64,000 bases of DNA from Sorex araneus (lineage: Eukaryota > Chordata > Mammalia > Eulipotyphla > Soricidae), in NCBI RefSeq assembly GCF_027595985.1, contig NC_073305.1:24332028-24396027 (forward strand), written 5' to 3'. How positions within the stretch are numbered: the first letter of the stretch is position 1; each line of letters begins with the position of its first letter. Under the pieces are notes generated by a model that saw only the letters and a list, made by a program, of their open reading frames with translations, did no database searches and was not told the DNA's origin. Positions 1 to 11,028 of this stretch are shown in pieces. Both the position numbers and the translations under genes were made by a program.

Positions 1-320
1 AATGGTAATGTGGTTTTTGCTGAGAATTTTGTAATTTAAATCAACTGAAGATGATAAAACTGCTCAGTGGCCTCTCCTTTTTATCTCCTAACTTGTCCAA
101 AAATTATTAATTTTGTGCAAAATGCTTAAATGCAGGACTATATGCTTAAAATTGGAATGTCTATGGGCATATTTCTTTAAAATGCAAAATGAAGTTCTAG
201 ACTTTCAGATGAAGTCTAATTTGATTAATTGATCTGGCAGTGAGAACTGACTTTGCCAATCAACTTTGCAAGATGAATTTTTTTACATGAATTGTACACA
301 TGAAAGCTGTAATTTGCAGG

Positions 321-413
321 TATTACTGTATCACTGTATCATCCCGTTTTTCACCAATTTGCTCGCGCGGGCACCATCAATGTCTCCATTATGAGACTTG
401 TTACTTGTTGTTA
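321..413 (-). repeat. Type B SINE, 3' fragment
   Basis: Reverse-strand match to the last ~90 bp of the type B SINE, including the core GCTCG-GCGGGCACCA and the terminal run of ACAGTG-like units at its outer edge (positions 321-340). The tRNA-like head is missing. It abuts, and slightly overlaps, the left arm of the large palindrome at 410-660. Confidence 0.75.
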
Positions 414-660
414 CAAGTCATTGAATATTCATGTTAAACACCTTCACCAATATAAAAATCAATCAATAGTTTGCTCTTATCATATGTTCTGTTCTATATT
501 TTAATTAATACCTGCAAATTGTTAAAACTGTTAATTGTAGCAACAATAACAATTTTCAGGTATTAATTAAAATATAGAACATATGATAAGAGCAAAGTAT
601 TGGGTGAATTTTATATTGGTGAAGGTGTTTAAATGAATATTTAATGATTCCAACTTTGTT
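410..660. repeat. Long imperfect palindrome (inverted repeat)
   Basis: The left arm (about 410-528) is the reverse complement of the right arm (about 546-660), separated by only about 20 bp. Core identical blocks include AACACCTTCACCAATATAAA and CTCTTATCATATGTTCT on the left, read as complements at 611-632 and 577-594. Differences are few: a small indel near 433, a 5-bp duplication of GTTCT near 489-494, and a handful of substitutions near 458-470. A transcript would fold into a hairpin with roughly 110-bp arms. No coding content is seen. It could be a MITE-like element or a locally generated inverted duplication; the family was not recognised. Confidence 0.85.
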
Positions 661-788
661 ATAGTATCCAAAAGGATAAAAGTTGCAGTTAAGTCATGTG
701 ATATCTTAGAAGAACCATTTAAGAAACTGTCCAAGTTTATAGAAAAGTTTACTAAAATTCTCCATTTATATTAATAAAGTATGTCTCT

Positions 789-955
789 GGGACGGAGAAA
801 TATTACAGCAGGTAGGGCCATTGCCTTGCATGTGGCTGAGCCAGGATCAATCCTCAGTACCCCATATAGTCTCCAAGCACTGCCAGGAGTGATCCCTGAG
901 CTCAGAGCCAGGAGTAAGTCCTGAGCACCATTGGGTGTGGCCCCCAAACAAAATC
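789..955 (+). repeat. Type A SINE
   Basis: Diverged copy. The head is degraded (GGACGGAGAAATATTACAGCAGG). Box B has decayed to GGATCAATCC. The body shows CCCCATATAGTCTCCAAGC and AGAGCCAGGAGTAAG, and the tail is CCCCCAAACAAAA. Confidence 0.8.
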
Positions 956-1199
956 AACATCAGAAAAAAATACAACTAAAGTATTGATGTAATACAGTTT
1001 CTTCTCATGTTTAATAGCCATACAATTTTTTATATGTGGAGAACTAGTATAACAATAGTAATAATTCAATCCAGAAGAGTTTTTACTTATCATGGCAGAA
1101 CCAGTATTTTGGACCATAGGAAATCACATTCAAATGAACATTATAGTTCTTTTAGGATTTGTCCAGCAAGTTTTTTTAGTTGCTATAGGAAAACACAAC

Positions 1200-1905
1200 C
1201 CTGATCCCATCCAAATAATGCATTATGGATGAGAAGTAGGATGGATCCTAAGCACACAAATGCTACATTGAAATAAGCCTCGAGAGACATGAGCAGATTG
1301 CTGCAGAGATGCCTCCAGACCTTAAGCCAGCTGATCTCATAGGGGTGCCTCAGATGGGAGCAGGTGTCATCCCTCCACCTGCCCCCTAAGAATCTTGATG
1401 GCTGCCAACTTTCAGAACCCAATTAAGAGTGCAGGTACACGGGTTCAGTGATGGCAAACTCCAGGCCTCAAGCGCTAGGGGATGAGTCGGTCCTTCTCAT
1501 TTCCTCATCCCTAGGGGACCCTAGAGATCATGCCCACGAACTGCCTCTGACTGCTATTTAAGCTCCTTAATGGCCAGGGTCCAGAGACACACAAAAGAAT
1601 CTCACAACCGAGCAGCTCGCTGTAGAGATTTCTCTAGACCCTAATTATCTAAAATTTTAGAATTCCATGAACCATGTGACATCTTATGCTATTCATAACA
1701 AGCAATATAGAGGAGTGTATGGGGGAGATTCTCTGCCATATAGGCAGGGAGAGGGTTTGGTTGTGGGGGCAGGATATTGGGGACATTGGTGGTGGAAGAT
1801 GTGCACTGGTAGAGGGATGGGTGTTTGATCATTGTATGACTAAAACTCAAACATGAAAGCTTTGTAATTGTATCTCATGGTGTTCATTAAAAAAAGAAAA
1901 AGAAA
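1200..1905 (+). mobile_element. L1-tailed retroposon, old copy
   Basis: The last ~210 bp (about 1690-1905) match the 3' end of the intact L1 read in its sense direction: a purine-rich stretch, then TGTGCACTGGTAGAGGGATG, CATGAAAGCTTTGTAA, a decayed CTCACGGTGATT terminus and an A-rich tail. The upstream 480 bp show no similarity to L1 ORF2 or the L1 3'UTR in this window, and they contain an internal imperfect repeat (GAGCAGATTGCTGCAGAGAT at 1289 against GAGCAGCTCGCTGTAGAGAT at 1611). The 5' boundary is uncertain and no TSD was found. It may be a non-autonomous element mobilised through a shared L1 tail, or two adjacent insertions. Confidence 0.55.
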
Positions 1906-2375
1906 GAAAGATCTGTGTGATGTTGAGCATAGGAACACAATTACTCTGGCTCAGTGACAGACTTGTTTAAAATTCTCAGTACTTGGGACAAGCAATGCAC
2001 ACATAACAAATGCTCAGCTAACTTTGTATTTTTACTTCTTGTTTGCTGAAAATTCATCAGATGGTCTGAGAAAGAGAGGCTACTATGCTTTGTCTAAAAA
2101 TATAATATTAATCTCACAGGACCATTTGGACAATTAAATGGTGAAACATGTGTTAGCCAGAGCCACTAGAAAGCATACAACAAAATGAAATTACATGTGC
2201 AAGGGTGTATAAAAGGAAGCAAGGGAAACCAAGAGACTCAGATTGCAGTGATGAAATCTGACCCCAAACTGAGAAAGCCAGGCACTTTGGGCATGCATTC
2301 AGTCTAAGGAAGGCTAAGCAACTGAGGTCCTGCAAGCACAGGATGGACTTCACTCCCTATAGTGGAGATTTGTGC

Positions 2376-2623
2376 AGATTATGCGATAGCACATCGGGTA
2401 GGGCATTTGCCTTGCATGTGGTCAACCCAGGTTTGATTCCTCTGTCCCTCTCGGAGAGCCCAGCAAGCTACGGAGAGTACCCCGCCTGCACCGCAGAGTC
2501 TGGCAAGGTTCCCATAGCATATTCGGTATGCCAAAAACAGTAACAACAAGTCTCACAATGGAGACATTACTAGTGCCCGCTCGAGCAAATCGATGAACAA
2601 TGGGAGGACAGTGCCACAGTGCT
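2376..2623 (+). repeat. Type B SINE, near full length
   Basis: Complete layout: head GCGATAGCACATCGGG, box B GGTTTGATTCC, body with CTCTCGGAGAGCCCAGCAAG, the self-complementary GCATATTCGGTATGC, and the 3' end GGACAGTGCCACAGTGCT. There is no poly(A) tail. Confidence 0.92.
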
Positions 2624-2670
2624 ATTTTTTCACTGCCACACAGTGTATGAGATTTCTGGTATGTCTGCTT

Positions 2671-2673
<3 letters not shown>

Positions 2674-2705
<32 letters not shown>
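2674..2705. repeat. (AC)n microsatellite
   Basis: About 16 uninterrupted CA units, followed by a short GCATGCACACA extension. It lies about 50 bp past the 3' end of the type B SINE at 2376-2623. Confidence 0.97.
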
Positions 2706-2708
<3 letters not shown>

Positions 2709-2810
2709 TGCACACATTTGTGCTGCTTTTCAAGCTTTATAGAGATCTGGCTCCTCTTCCCCTGACTTGTTTATTAAGTTTCAGTTTTCTCCCATAAAAA
2801 TATTTTAATC

Positions 2811-2984
2811 GGGGCTGGAGCAATAGCATGGTGGGTAGGGAGTTTGCCTTGCTTGTGGCCCACTTGGGTTCGATTCCCAGCATCCCATATGGTCCCCCAA
2901 GCAGCGCCAGAAGTGATTCCTGAGTGCATGAGCCAGGAGTAACCTCTGTGCATTGCCGGGTGTGACCCAAAAAGGAAAAAGAAA
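2811..2984 (+). repeat. Type A SINE, full length
   Basis: Starts GGGGCTGGAGCAATAGCA, has an intact box B GGTTCGATTCC, body CAGCATCCCATATGGTCCCC, and ends GTGTGACCCAAAAAGG plus an A-rich tail. A short TTTAATC is present just before (2804-2810) and after (2985-2991) and is a plausible TSD. Confidence 0.95.
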
Positions 2985-3019
2985 TTTAATCAAGTATACA
3001 ATAGAGCTAAACCAGGAAA

Positions 3020-3092
3020 TGACAAGTTATATATTATATAACTATTATATAATTATATATTTGTATCTATAATATACCATTATATATTAGTA
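3020..3092. repeat. AT-rich low-complexity tract
   Basis: Runs of TATATAT/ATTATATA with no other recognisable content. Confidence 0.85.
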
Positions 3093-3499
3093 TCATAGAG
3101 AATCTAATGAAGAGTCATCTCTTTCTTACCCAGGGTCATTGGGGGATTCCTAATTTGGTAATTTCAAGATGTGATTAGATTGGTATGAAAAATGAATTTT
3201 CTAAAATACAACCTAGAATAACAATAACAAAAGCAATAATATATCTTCTTGTTGTTTTTATTAGCTTAAGGTTAAATCCAAACAAACTTTTAACTACATG
3301 GCAACTTCTCTGGTAACTTTATGTGTCTGACTCCATCTGTTGTCTCTATTCATCTTCTCCAGCATTAGTAGTGATGGGACTCAGCACCGATGAGGATACT
3401 TTTACCCTCAGAATCCTAATTTCTGGGAATGGCCAATGACATGTTTTGGTCAATGCAGAATTTAGGGATCTAACTGGAGTCAGGTCTATGGATAAGATT

Positions 3500-3669
3500 T
3501 CTTTTTTATTATTATTCTTTTTTATTTCAGCCACATCTGGTGATGTTCCTGGCTTTGTTGTCAGGAATTACTTCTGGGTTGCTAAGGCAACCATATGGGA
3601 TGCCAGGTTGGAACCCAGGTTCACTGCATGCAAGGTAAATGCTCTACCTGTTGTACTCTGGCTGCTAAG
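3500..3669 (-). repeat. Type A SINE, diverged
   Basis: Reverse-strand copy: T-rich head (complement of the A tail), ACCATATGGGATGCCAGG, GAACCCAGGTTCACTGCATG and a decayed head ending near 3669. Divergence is high enough that box A is not intact. Confidence 0.8.
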
Positions 3670-4712
3670 ATTGCACTTTTCTGAAAATAAAATTTTACCC
3701 CTATTTTATTTAAAATATTAAAATATTTTTTGTTGTGGCAAAAACTTAAATTATTTTGTGTTGTGCCCTGCTTTTCTCCTTTCCACCTGTAACATGGGCT
3801 TCATATCTAAAGAAACAGCAGTGATGCCAGCAGTGATGGCAGTAGTATCACATGGCACAATGATAAACAACAGACCTTACTAGAACTTGAATCCTGGAGA
3901 GCATCATCGAGCTGCTGTATGAGCCAAGGATGTCTCTTGTCAAAACTTCTTATGAATTTTGTTAACATCTTTTTATACCTTTTATTTAGGTTTGTTGTTT
4001 AAAAACACAATTTGACTATTCTATTGCAGTTCTTTTTCATTTACAAAAACAATTAAGACTATTCTTTTTATCATTAGTTACCCTCTATTTACTACAGAAA
4101 ACTGAGTTCCTTGTTGAATTTTTCCCATGTCAGGTTCAAATCCCATCTTTGGATATAGAATTGTGAGGCTTTGGTCATGCACAAAAAAATGTATTCATCT
4201 CAACAAAAAAATAGCCCCCAAATAATAAATCTTAAATTGGAATGAAGATTTAAGGTAGAAATGGAGGATATTATGAGTGCCGGGGTATGAAAATGCCCAG
4301 TAGAGAGTGGTGTTCAGGGTTAGATACAAAGACCTAGAAATCTGAGGGAACATGATATATTCAAAGAACTAAAAGAAGTTTGCATGTAGTTTATGGGTAG
4401 AGTAGAAAGAAAATAGTGGTAAGTATGAAGAGCAGGTAAAACAGGAGATTGGAATATGTGAAAAAGAGTTTAGGTCTCACTTTTGGTCTTTAATACATGT
4501 TGAATATTATTCAGAGAGGGTATGGAGGAGTGGGTATTGTGGCCATATCTATTCTTTTAGCAAGTTTTTTGTGCTTAGAAGTATTGTACAATGGAAAGGA
4601 GTCTAGTAGACATGTTTCTGTTAGATTCTAGGAAGAGATATCTGGATTTGGGGGACAAAGTTATGGCCCTCGGTTTGGAGAAGAATAAATGAGTCTTAAC
4701 AAATAGGTGATT
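3670..4712. other. Unique-looking noncoding block
   Basis: About 1 kb with no ORF of note and no SINE recognised. The right part (4240-4700) is purine-rich and fairly monotonous, and may be an unrecognised old repeat. Confidence 0.4.
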
Positions 4713-5033
4713 GATCTAAAGGTGAAGGCACAATAAAAATCCAGAATATATTTTCACTGCACTGTAGCACTGCCATCCATTATTCATTGATTTGCTCGAG
4801 CGGGAACCAGTAACGTCTTCATTGTGAGACTTGTTGTTACTGTTTTTGGCATATAGAATATGCCATGGGGAGCTTGCCAGGCTCTGCCGTGTGGGCAGGG
4901 TATTCTCAGTAGCCAAAAGGGATGAAGGAATCGGACCTGGGTCCACTATGTGCAAGGCAAATGCCATAAAATGTTTTATCAGATGGGCAAGTATCTAGAT
5001 CTAAAAGGTGAAGGCAGAATAAAACCCAGACTA
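4713..5033. repeat. 36-bp direct repeat flanking a SINE
   Basis: GATCTAAAGGTGAAGGCA with its downstream AATAAAAATCCAGA (4713-4747) recurs as GATCTAAAAGGTGAAGGCAG with AATAAAACCCAGA (4998-5033). The type B SINE at 4755-4965 lies between the copies. The repeat is longer and more diverged than an ordinary L1-type TSD, so a local duplication older than or linked to the insertion is likely. Confidence 0.75.
4755..4965 (-). repeat. Type B SINE
   Basis: Reverse-strand copy with TTGCTCGAGCGGGAACCAGT, GGCATATAGAATATGCC and the start of the tRNA-like region (GCAAGGCAAATGCC). It breaks off before box A, so the element is slightly 5'-truncated. Confidence 0.9.
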
Positions 5034-5154
5034 GAGTTTTAACTCAGACAAAAGTTCCCAATAAGATGACCAAATAGGAAGTACCATTAAAGGCATTATA
5101 CTTAAGATTAATTAGATCAAAACTACCCTAGTTATTTTTCCCTTTATAAATTTT

Positions 5155-5300
5155 ATGATCTTGGGAAATTTTAATTATCTAACATTTAAGATATTTTATC
5201 TACAATAGAATACCAATTATAAGTACCTCAGAGGATTGTGTTAAGAGGACTAAATGAGATCGTTTGAAGTTTTGATCATAAAGATTGTTATATTAATCAC
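5155..5300 (-). repeat. MIR-like SINE fossil
   Basis: Matches the reverse-complement reading of mammalian MIR: GATCTTGGGAAATTTTAATT, a TCTACAATAGAATA block, then ACCTCAGAGGATTGTGTTAAG and CTAAATGAGAT. Heavily diverged, as expected for an ancient mammal-wide SINE. Confidence 0.7.
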
Positions 5301-5452
5301 TGTTGGATCAGGTTATATGAAGGAAGAGAATGAGTCAGCTTTATATATTAAGTTTGAGATAATAGAAGCTCATCAAATATAATTATCCTTTCAGAGTATT
5401 TGGGACTAAGATAGTGGTGTAGAATTGACATTATTGTTTATGAATTAGCCAA

Positions 5453-5500
5453 AACTTATGGAGCACTTACTATGTCACAGTTGTTGTACTAGGCCTTAGT
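5453..5500 (+). repeat. MIR-like fragment
   Basis: Short match to the MIR core (GGAGCACTTACTATGTCACA). Too short for a firm call. Confidence 0.4.
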
Positions 5501-5514
5501 GGCCGGTGGTAGTA

Positions 5515-6680
5515 GAAGCCAAAGGAAAGGATCATGGACAGGTCTTAGAAGAACCAAGAACATTGAAAGCTAGCATTTTAGCTTCATAATTACTTGGAAA
5601 GGAGGACTTGCTAAAAAAAAAAAAGAAAGAAACCCATTTCCTTGACAATTGACTTGGTAGTCTGAAGTAGGGGCTGTCTCTGTGCATTTCAGTCACTTCA
5701 CTGACTGTTACTTACTACTGCTGCTCTTACAGGATCAGTACTACTGGACCCTATAGGAAAGGACAAGTGACCATAAGAAAACTCACGAAGAAGCATTAAA
5801 GGAAGAAGCTAGACAAAATTTTAAAAATATAGAATGGGTATATTATCTGTGAAATATCACTAAGACTGCTTAGAAGTCAGATTGAATTCATCAACATCAT
5901 CTCTTGGACTTAGAAAACCTGAAAAGTGAAAATGAACAGAATTTCTGATGAGAATAATTAGAGTATGAGTATGAGTATGACTAAGAGTCTGAGTATGAAT
6001 AGGAGTACTCCTTAAGCAGTATAGATTTGGGTGATGGATCCAGTTCATTTGCTTCAATTTACTTCTCTCCTAAATGCACAGGAGGCTTTAGATAATTTTC
6101 CCCAAAATGCTTGGGTGAGGGACATGAAAAATATTTGAAAATAAAGGTTCAGCAGGTAATACTGAAGAAAATCTAAACATATTTGTTTTTAGCAGCAGTT
6201 TTTGCAATTGTATGCTTGTCTTTCTATGAATTTTGTGTGCTCTCAAATGAAGATTATAGCCAACATTGTTCTTCATAATTGTTTTGATGGTGAAATATTT
6301 TTCTGTATCACTATTTTAGGAACACATAATCCAAGGAACATTGGAGAAAGATCTTTCTGCAACCCTAATCTGTCTGTGATTTTGGAGGGTGACTGAGGAG
6401 AGCGGTCTCCCATGTTGACCTCATAGAAAAGCTTCTGTTCTGATTGTATTTCTTTGCTGAGACTAGAACTATGACTAGGTACCAGGTATCTTATCTGTGC
6501 ATATTACAACTTTGGGAGAGATGGGGCATAAATTTGAGACAACTAATGATTCTTGTTCTAGTAATAAACTTTCAGAAGTTAGATTTTCATTAGCATAACA
6601 CTTGATTTAATGCATTTGCCCTTTATATTCTCTTTAAGTTTGTCCAAAGTTGAAAATAATATCTGTAATATAATAATTAT
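5515..6680. other. Unique-looking noncoding block
   Basis: No gene or SINE recognised. It contains a short degenerate hexamer array (GAGTAT-type, 5961-6010). Open frames here are under 70 codons. Confidence 0.4.
5961..6010. repeat. (GAGTAT)n short tandem array
   Basis: About eight degenerate 6-bp units reading GAGTAT with drift to CTAAGA and GAATAG. Confidence 0.8.
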
Positions 6681-6690
6681 ATTGTAGTAT

Positions 6691-6941
6691 TGGACTGGAG
6701 CAATAGCACAGCCAGTAGGGCGTTTGCCTTGCATGCAGCTGACCCAGGTTCCATTCCTCCCATCCCCCTTGAAGAGTCTGGCAAGCTACCAAGAGTATCC
6801 CACCCACAAGGCAGAGCCTGGAAAGTTCCCCATGGTGTATTTGATATGCCAAAAACAGTAACAACAAGTCTTACAACAAAGATGTTACTGGTGCCCACTG
6901 GAACAAATTGATGAACAACGGGATGACAATGCTACAGTGCT
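6691..6941 (+). repeat. Type B SINE, full length
   Basis: Head TGGACTGGAGCAATAGCACA, box B one mismatch from consensus (GGTTCCATTCC), then GGCAAGCTACCAAGAGTATC and the 3' end GGGATGACAATGCTACAGTG. No A tail. Confidence 0.93.
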
Positions 6942-7270
6942 CTTGTAGTGTTATACTTTTCCCCCTAGAGCCTACATTCTTTAAAATATGTGATGATAGA
7001 ATCCATCCTATAAGATCACCCTACATTGAAAGCCAATGCACATGTGGCTTCAATCATGGAAAATAATAAAATAAGAACTTTAATAATTCAGATCTTCTTG
7101 TTGATAAAACAAGTATACCCACATTGTAGTTCAACATAATGGGCAAAACTTAACTTCTTTGTTTGTAAATGCTTTTCTGAAGAATAGGAATGAGGTCAAA
7201 TGAAGGACTTTGGGAGGTCACATAAAATTACTCAGTCAAAATAAAGTGTTTTCTAGCTTTCACATTATTT

Positions 7271-7451
7271 GGTTTGTTTGTTTGGTTGGAGGGGACCATA
7301 CTCCACAATGCCCAGGGGTTACTCCTATCTCTTCACTCAGGGATCAAGCCTGGAAGTCCTTGGAGGCCCATGTATGGTGCTGGGGATCAAACTATTAACT
7401 GCTTCAATGCTTGCAAGTCAAGCCCTACCCACTGTATTATCTCTCTAGCCC
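7271..7451 (-). repeat. Type A SINE, diverged
   Basis: Begins with a GTTTGTTTGTTT run (complement of the tail), continues CCCAGGGGTTACTCCTATCT and TGGGGATCAAAC, and ends at the decayed head TTATCTCTCTAGCCC. Confidence 0.85.
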
Positions 7452-7834
7452 AAGTTTTCATATTGTTAAGAAGCAACCAATTCATATTGGTCTTTAGCTA
7501 ATGTGAAAGGCAATTCACATGTTACAAAGGATCTAGGGGGGAAAAAATGAAAATGTATTATGTTGACTTATAGTGAACCTCACTTGAAAAACTCCACCTT
7601 ACATTCTAGTTACATAAATTATCAATACTAATATATCTATTTGATTTCCTGTTGTTTAAATAAAACATATATTTCCTCCTAACTTCTGTGCCTGACCTAA
7701 ACTCTGCCTTCCTACAAACTTCAGCCCTCCATGTATAAAATCCCCTTTCATGGTCTAGTTGAATACTAATTTCAGTGAAGTATTTATTTTCTGAAGACAT
7801 CAATGGAAAAGCATGATATTAATAATATTTGTAA

Positions 7835-8035
7835 CTATCATTTATGTAATACATTAGATAAGTCATAAGTCATAGCATTAAAAATATTTCTTTTACTCTT
7901 CATAATAATCCCAGGAAGTAAGTTACTATTATGCTGATTTGTTTATGGAAGAGGAAATCAAACTTCTTAAAGGTTAAATGCAAGAAGCTCTTCTTGGGCC
8001 CAAGTCAAAATTTATGCCACAAATTTTATACTCTA
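7835..8035 (+). repeat. MIR SINE fossil
   Basis: Recognisable MIR core in the sense direction: CTTCATAATAATCCCAGGAAG, a CTATTATGCTGATTTG block, GAAGAGGAAATCAAACTTC and AAAGGTTAAATGC. Divergence is typical of a fossil older than the placental radiation. Confidence 0.75.
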
Positions 8036-8044
8036 TCCTCTACA

Positions 8045-9400
8045 AATTACATGACTTTTTCTTACTAGAAAGCTGACATCTATTTGTCTATTGATTTAAC
8101 AAATATTTACTGAGATGAGATTCATTTTTCTATAATGTAAATTAACATATGTACAATTAAGTAAATAGAGAACTGATATAAGTCAACATGGTAGTCATCT
8201 TGGTTTTTTCCCCCAGCCTATTAACATTTAAAATATTAAAAGTTCTCTAACAGAATTCAGCAAGATATGAGGGAATGAGGTGATATCCACTTTTGAGGTT
8301 ATATTTCCTGATTCATTGCAGCTGAGTTCTGACTTGAAATAATTTGCTATTTATTAGTATTTATTTTGCATTTTCACCTTGTTTCCAAGACCTGTTTTAA
8401 TGTTTATTAATTCTACTTTCATCAATCCACACACACACACATTTTCCTCTCATTAGTCCCTTTTTACACATGATTGCAAATGATTATATAAGGAGAGATT
8501 TATATTTACTAATTATATACAATATCTACTAATATATACAATATTTCTTAAGGATTCCTCATGTACTTAAATATGCTAATGTTTTTATTAGGACTGTCTC
8601 TTTTGATTTTACTCTGGATACAAATGGATAAGTTTGAATAGTCTGCCTTGACCGATTTTTACTGTCTTCCCTCTGAGTTTCATTGTGTAGTTATACAGAC
8701 ATAAAATGTTAAAAACATATTTATTGTATGTTTTAAAAATACTTATTTTTGCTGAGTACCTAGTACGTATATATGAAATGTGGTGGCACGTATGTATTTC
8801 AGCACAGAAAGTATCTAACTTCCATATATCTTTCTCTGAAATATTTTTAACAGAAGTAGAAGGAATGTTGGCTTTCAATTATTTTAACTGGAATTATGTA
8901 AAATATACAAGGTATTAGGCACTTTGTTATTTGATTGGCAAATGTAAATCTGGGTCTGTCTTTCTGGTCCCTTTTTTGGCAAAGGGTTTAAATCTAGGTT
9001 AGTTTGACTCTATAATCCTTCCCCCTTTCTAAAACTTCTTCATTTTGGTTTAATTTTCTTTAAGATAAATATTAAAATTTATATTTAAAGGCTATCCCAA
9101 CTAAGCCCAGAAATTGGAGAAGGCAGATGCCAGAAGAAAAAAAAAAGTCTCAGTATTTTGCATTTTAGCCATAAGTTCAAAGTCTTTCAAGTTAGTTTTA
9201 TATTTTAGTTCTTAGGAACAATTCCCCTAACATGAACGTCTAACTATCTTCTCCAATCCTCTAAATAAAATTCCTTAGCAGAAAATCATTCAAAATAAAT
9301 AAACACAAGAATAACTGCATGGCATGGATTGATAACGTATAAATTAGCCTGGCAGTTTCTAAGGACCCGTGCATATCTGGGCCTATAAAAGAGAGCTGTG
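8045..9400. other. Unique-looking AT-rich block
   Basis: No gene or named repeat recognised beyond a five-unit CA tract at 8430-8442 and A/T runs. The open frames (up to 89 codons at 8609-8878, minus) have no recognisable domain. Confidence 0.4.
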
Positions 9401-9419
9401 TTATGCTAGTTAAACCCAA

Positions 9420-9800
9420 GCCTCCTCAACTCTCAGATGCTTAATGCAGGACAGGTTTATCATTCACCTACTAGTGCAACTTGAGTGCTCCTGGATTGGC
9501 AGCTCTTCTTCTAGCAAAATCAGAGCCTCCATTTCCTTCCGCTTTGTACCTCTACAATTACAGTGGACAGTTCTGACTGCCCTGGGGGTCGTCTCCATTC
9601 CAGCCAACCAGAAGCAGAAAAAGCCATGCAGAGTTATGGGGAAGGATTTTATGTGGAGATCATAGAACGTTATACATCACTGCTGCTCCATTACACGCAG
9701 TCATGTGGCTACTTCTAAGCGAGAGGAATGTAGTCTGAGTGCCCAAAAGGAATAGGAACTGCATTTTTGTGAACAGCTAGCCAGTTTCTGCCACAGGCTT
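9420..9800. repeat. Candidate ancient interspersed repeat
   Basis: The stretch GTGAACAGCTAGCCAGTTTC with the preceding GGAATGTAGTCTGAGTGCCC and TCATGTGGCTACTTCT resembles a repeat I recall from many mammalian genomes, but I cannot assign the family. A 73-codon open frame (9444-9665) lies inside and has no recognisable domain. Confidence 0.45.
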
Positions 9801-10640
9801 GACATAAGTTCTTTAACAGCTCAAGTTTTACATTTAAACCTATTGCTTCCAGCAGAATAAATTTCTCTGCAGCAAGCTGTGATAAATGTTATGACTTTAT
9901 ATTTTATTTTATGGCACCTCTGCTCCATTCCTTCTAAATTGCCTTATTGCGTTTCATTATGGGCACTAATGATGAATTAAGTTGGACTGCTTAATAATTA
10001 AAAGTATCTCTAGGATAAAACCATATTTTCTCTTGGAAGAAATCTATTTGGCTTTGTTCACAGCTGCCATATTTAAGGAGAGAAAGAGGATTCTTTAGAA
10101 ATGAGTGAACAGAGCTCTCAGTGCTGACAAGGACAGGATTGATCTATTTGTTTTAGAGTAAAAAAGAATTTGCATATATCCTAAAGAAGAAGTTTTTGCT
10201 AAAATAATATAAAATGTGCCATAACCTTTTAATAATAACTGCAGCATGGAGATGCTACCCCTTGAATTAGCTAACATGTCAGAAAGAAAAATGTGGAACA
10301 ACCTCTCTGATCCAGTTGTGGGGGGAAATTGGAATGGAACTTGGCCCATACCTTGGGAACAAGGATAAAGGAGGAGTTTGAAAGTTTTTGTTTTTCATAT
10401 TATTATGCTATAAAGTAGTATCAGTCTAATAATGTAAGCATCCCAGTGAATTTGGGTCATATGGTTCTTTCATGGATGAACTCAGGGGATCTATGAATAT
10501 ATTAAATATGTGTCTAAATATGTTTCTTTGAGATGTACTTTCCTGGGAAGAGAATCCATAGCCTTCATTACATTGTCAAAGCATCCTGTGATATCTTTCT
10601 AAAAAAAACTTATGAACTACTTATTTAAGAAGTTGAATTT
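9800..10640. other. Unique-looking noncoding block
   Basis: No repeat or exon recognised. AT-rich with no long open frame. Confidence 0.4.
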
Positions 10641-10643
10641 TGG

Positions 10644-10692
10644 GGGGCTGGAATGATAGCACAACAGGTGGGGCGTTTTATATATATATATA
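10644..10692 (+). repeat. SINE head stub followed by (TA)n
   Basis: GGGGCTGGAATGATAGCACA through GGTGGGGCGTTT is a clean SINE head (first ~35 bp), but the element stops there and runs straight into TATATATATATA. The body and tail are absent, which is the opposite of the usual 5' truncation. Confidence 0.75.
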
Positions 10693-10856
10693 TTTCTTTT
10701 TATGAAATGAGGACTTATTTAGCCATTTATCTTTAATACTTATGAAGACAAAAGTAGCAATGCATGAAATATCCTTAATGTGGTACTCAATACGTAGTAA
10801 TTTAATACTTGGCATCGTAAGACATCTTATCTGTTAGGTGTACAGTGAATTACATT

Positions 10857-11028
10857 GGGTTGGAGTTAGTACAGTTAGTGAGTTTCTTGCCTTATATGTC
10901 ACTGACCTAGCTTTGGTCTTCAGCCCTGCTTATGGGCACCTGAGTACTTCTTGGAGTAATCCCTGAACACCGAGCTGGGATCAAGTCCTGAACACAGTTG
11001 GGCATTGTCCAAAAACAAACAGAAAAAT
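10857..11028 (+). repeat. Type A SINE, diverged
   Basis: TTGGAGTTAGTACAGTTAGT head, CTTGCCTTATATGTCACTGA, GAGTAATCCCTGAACACCGA and the tail TCCAAAAACAAACAGAAAAA. Both Pol III boxes are mutated. Confidence 0.8.

Noticed and set aside
2422-2733. 103-codon minus-strand frame with a run of VCVC
   Set aside because: Reads through a type B SINE and the AC microsatellite.
9444-9665. 73-codon frame as a possible exon
   Set aside because: Lies inside text resembling an ancient interspersed repeat and lacks a recognisable domain.
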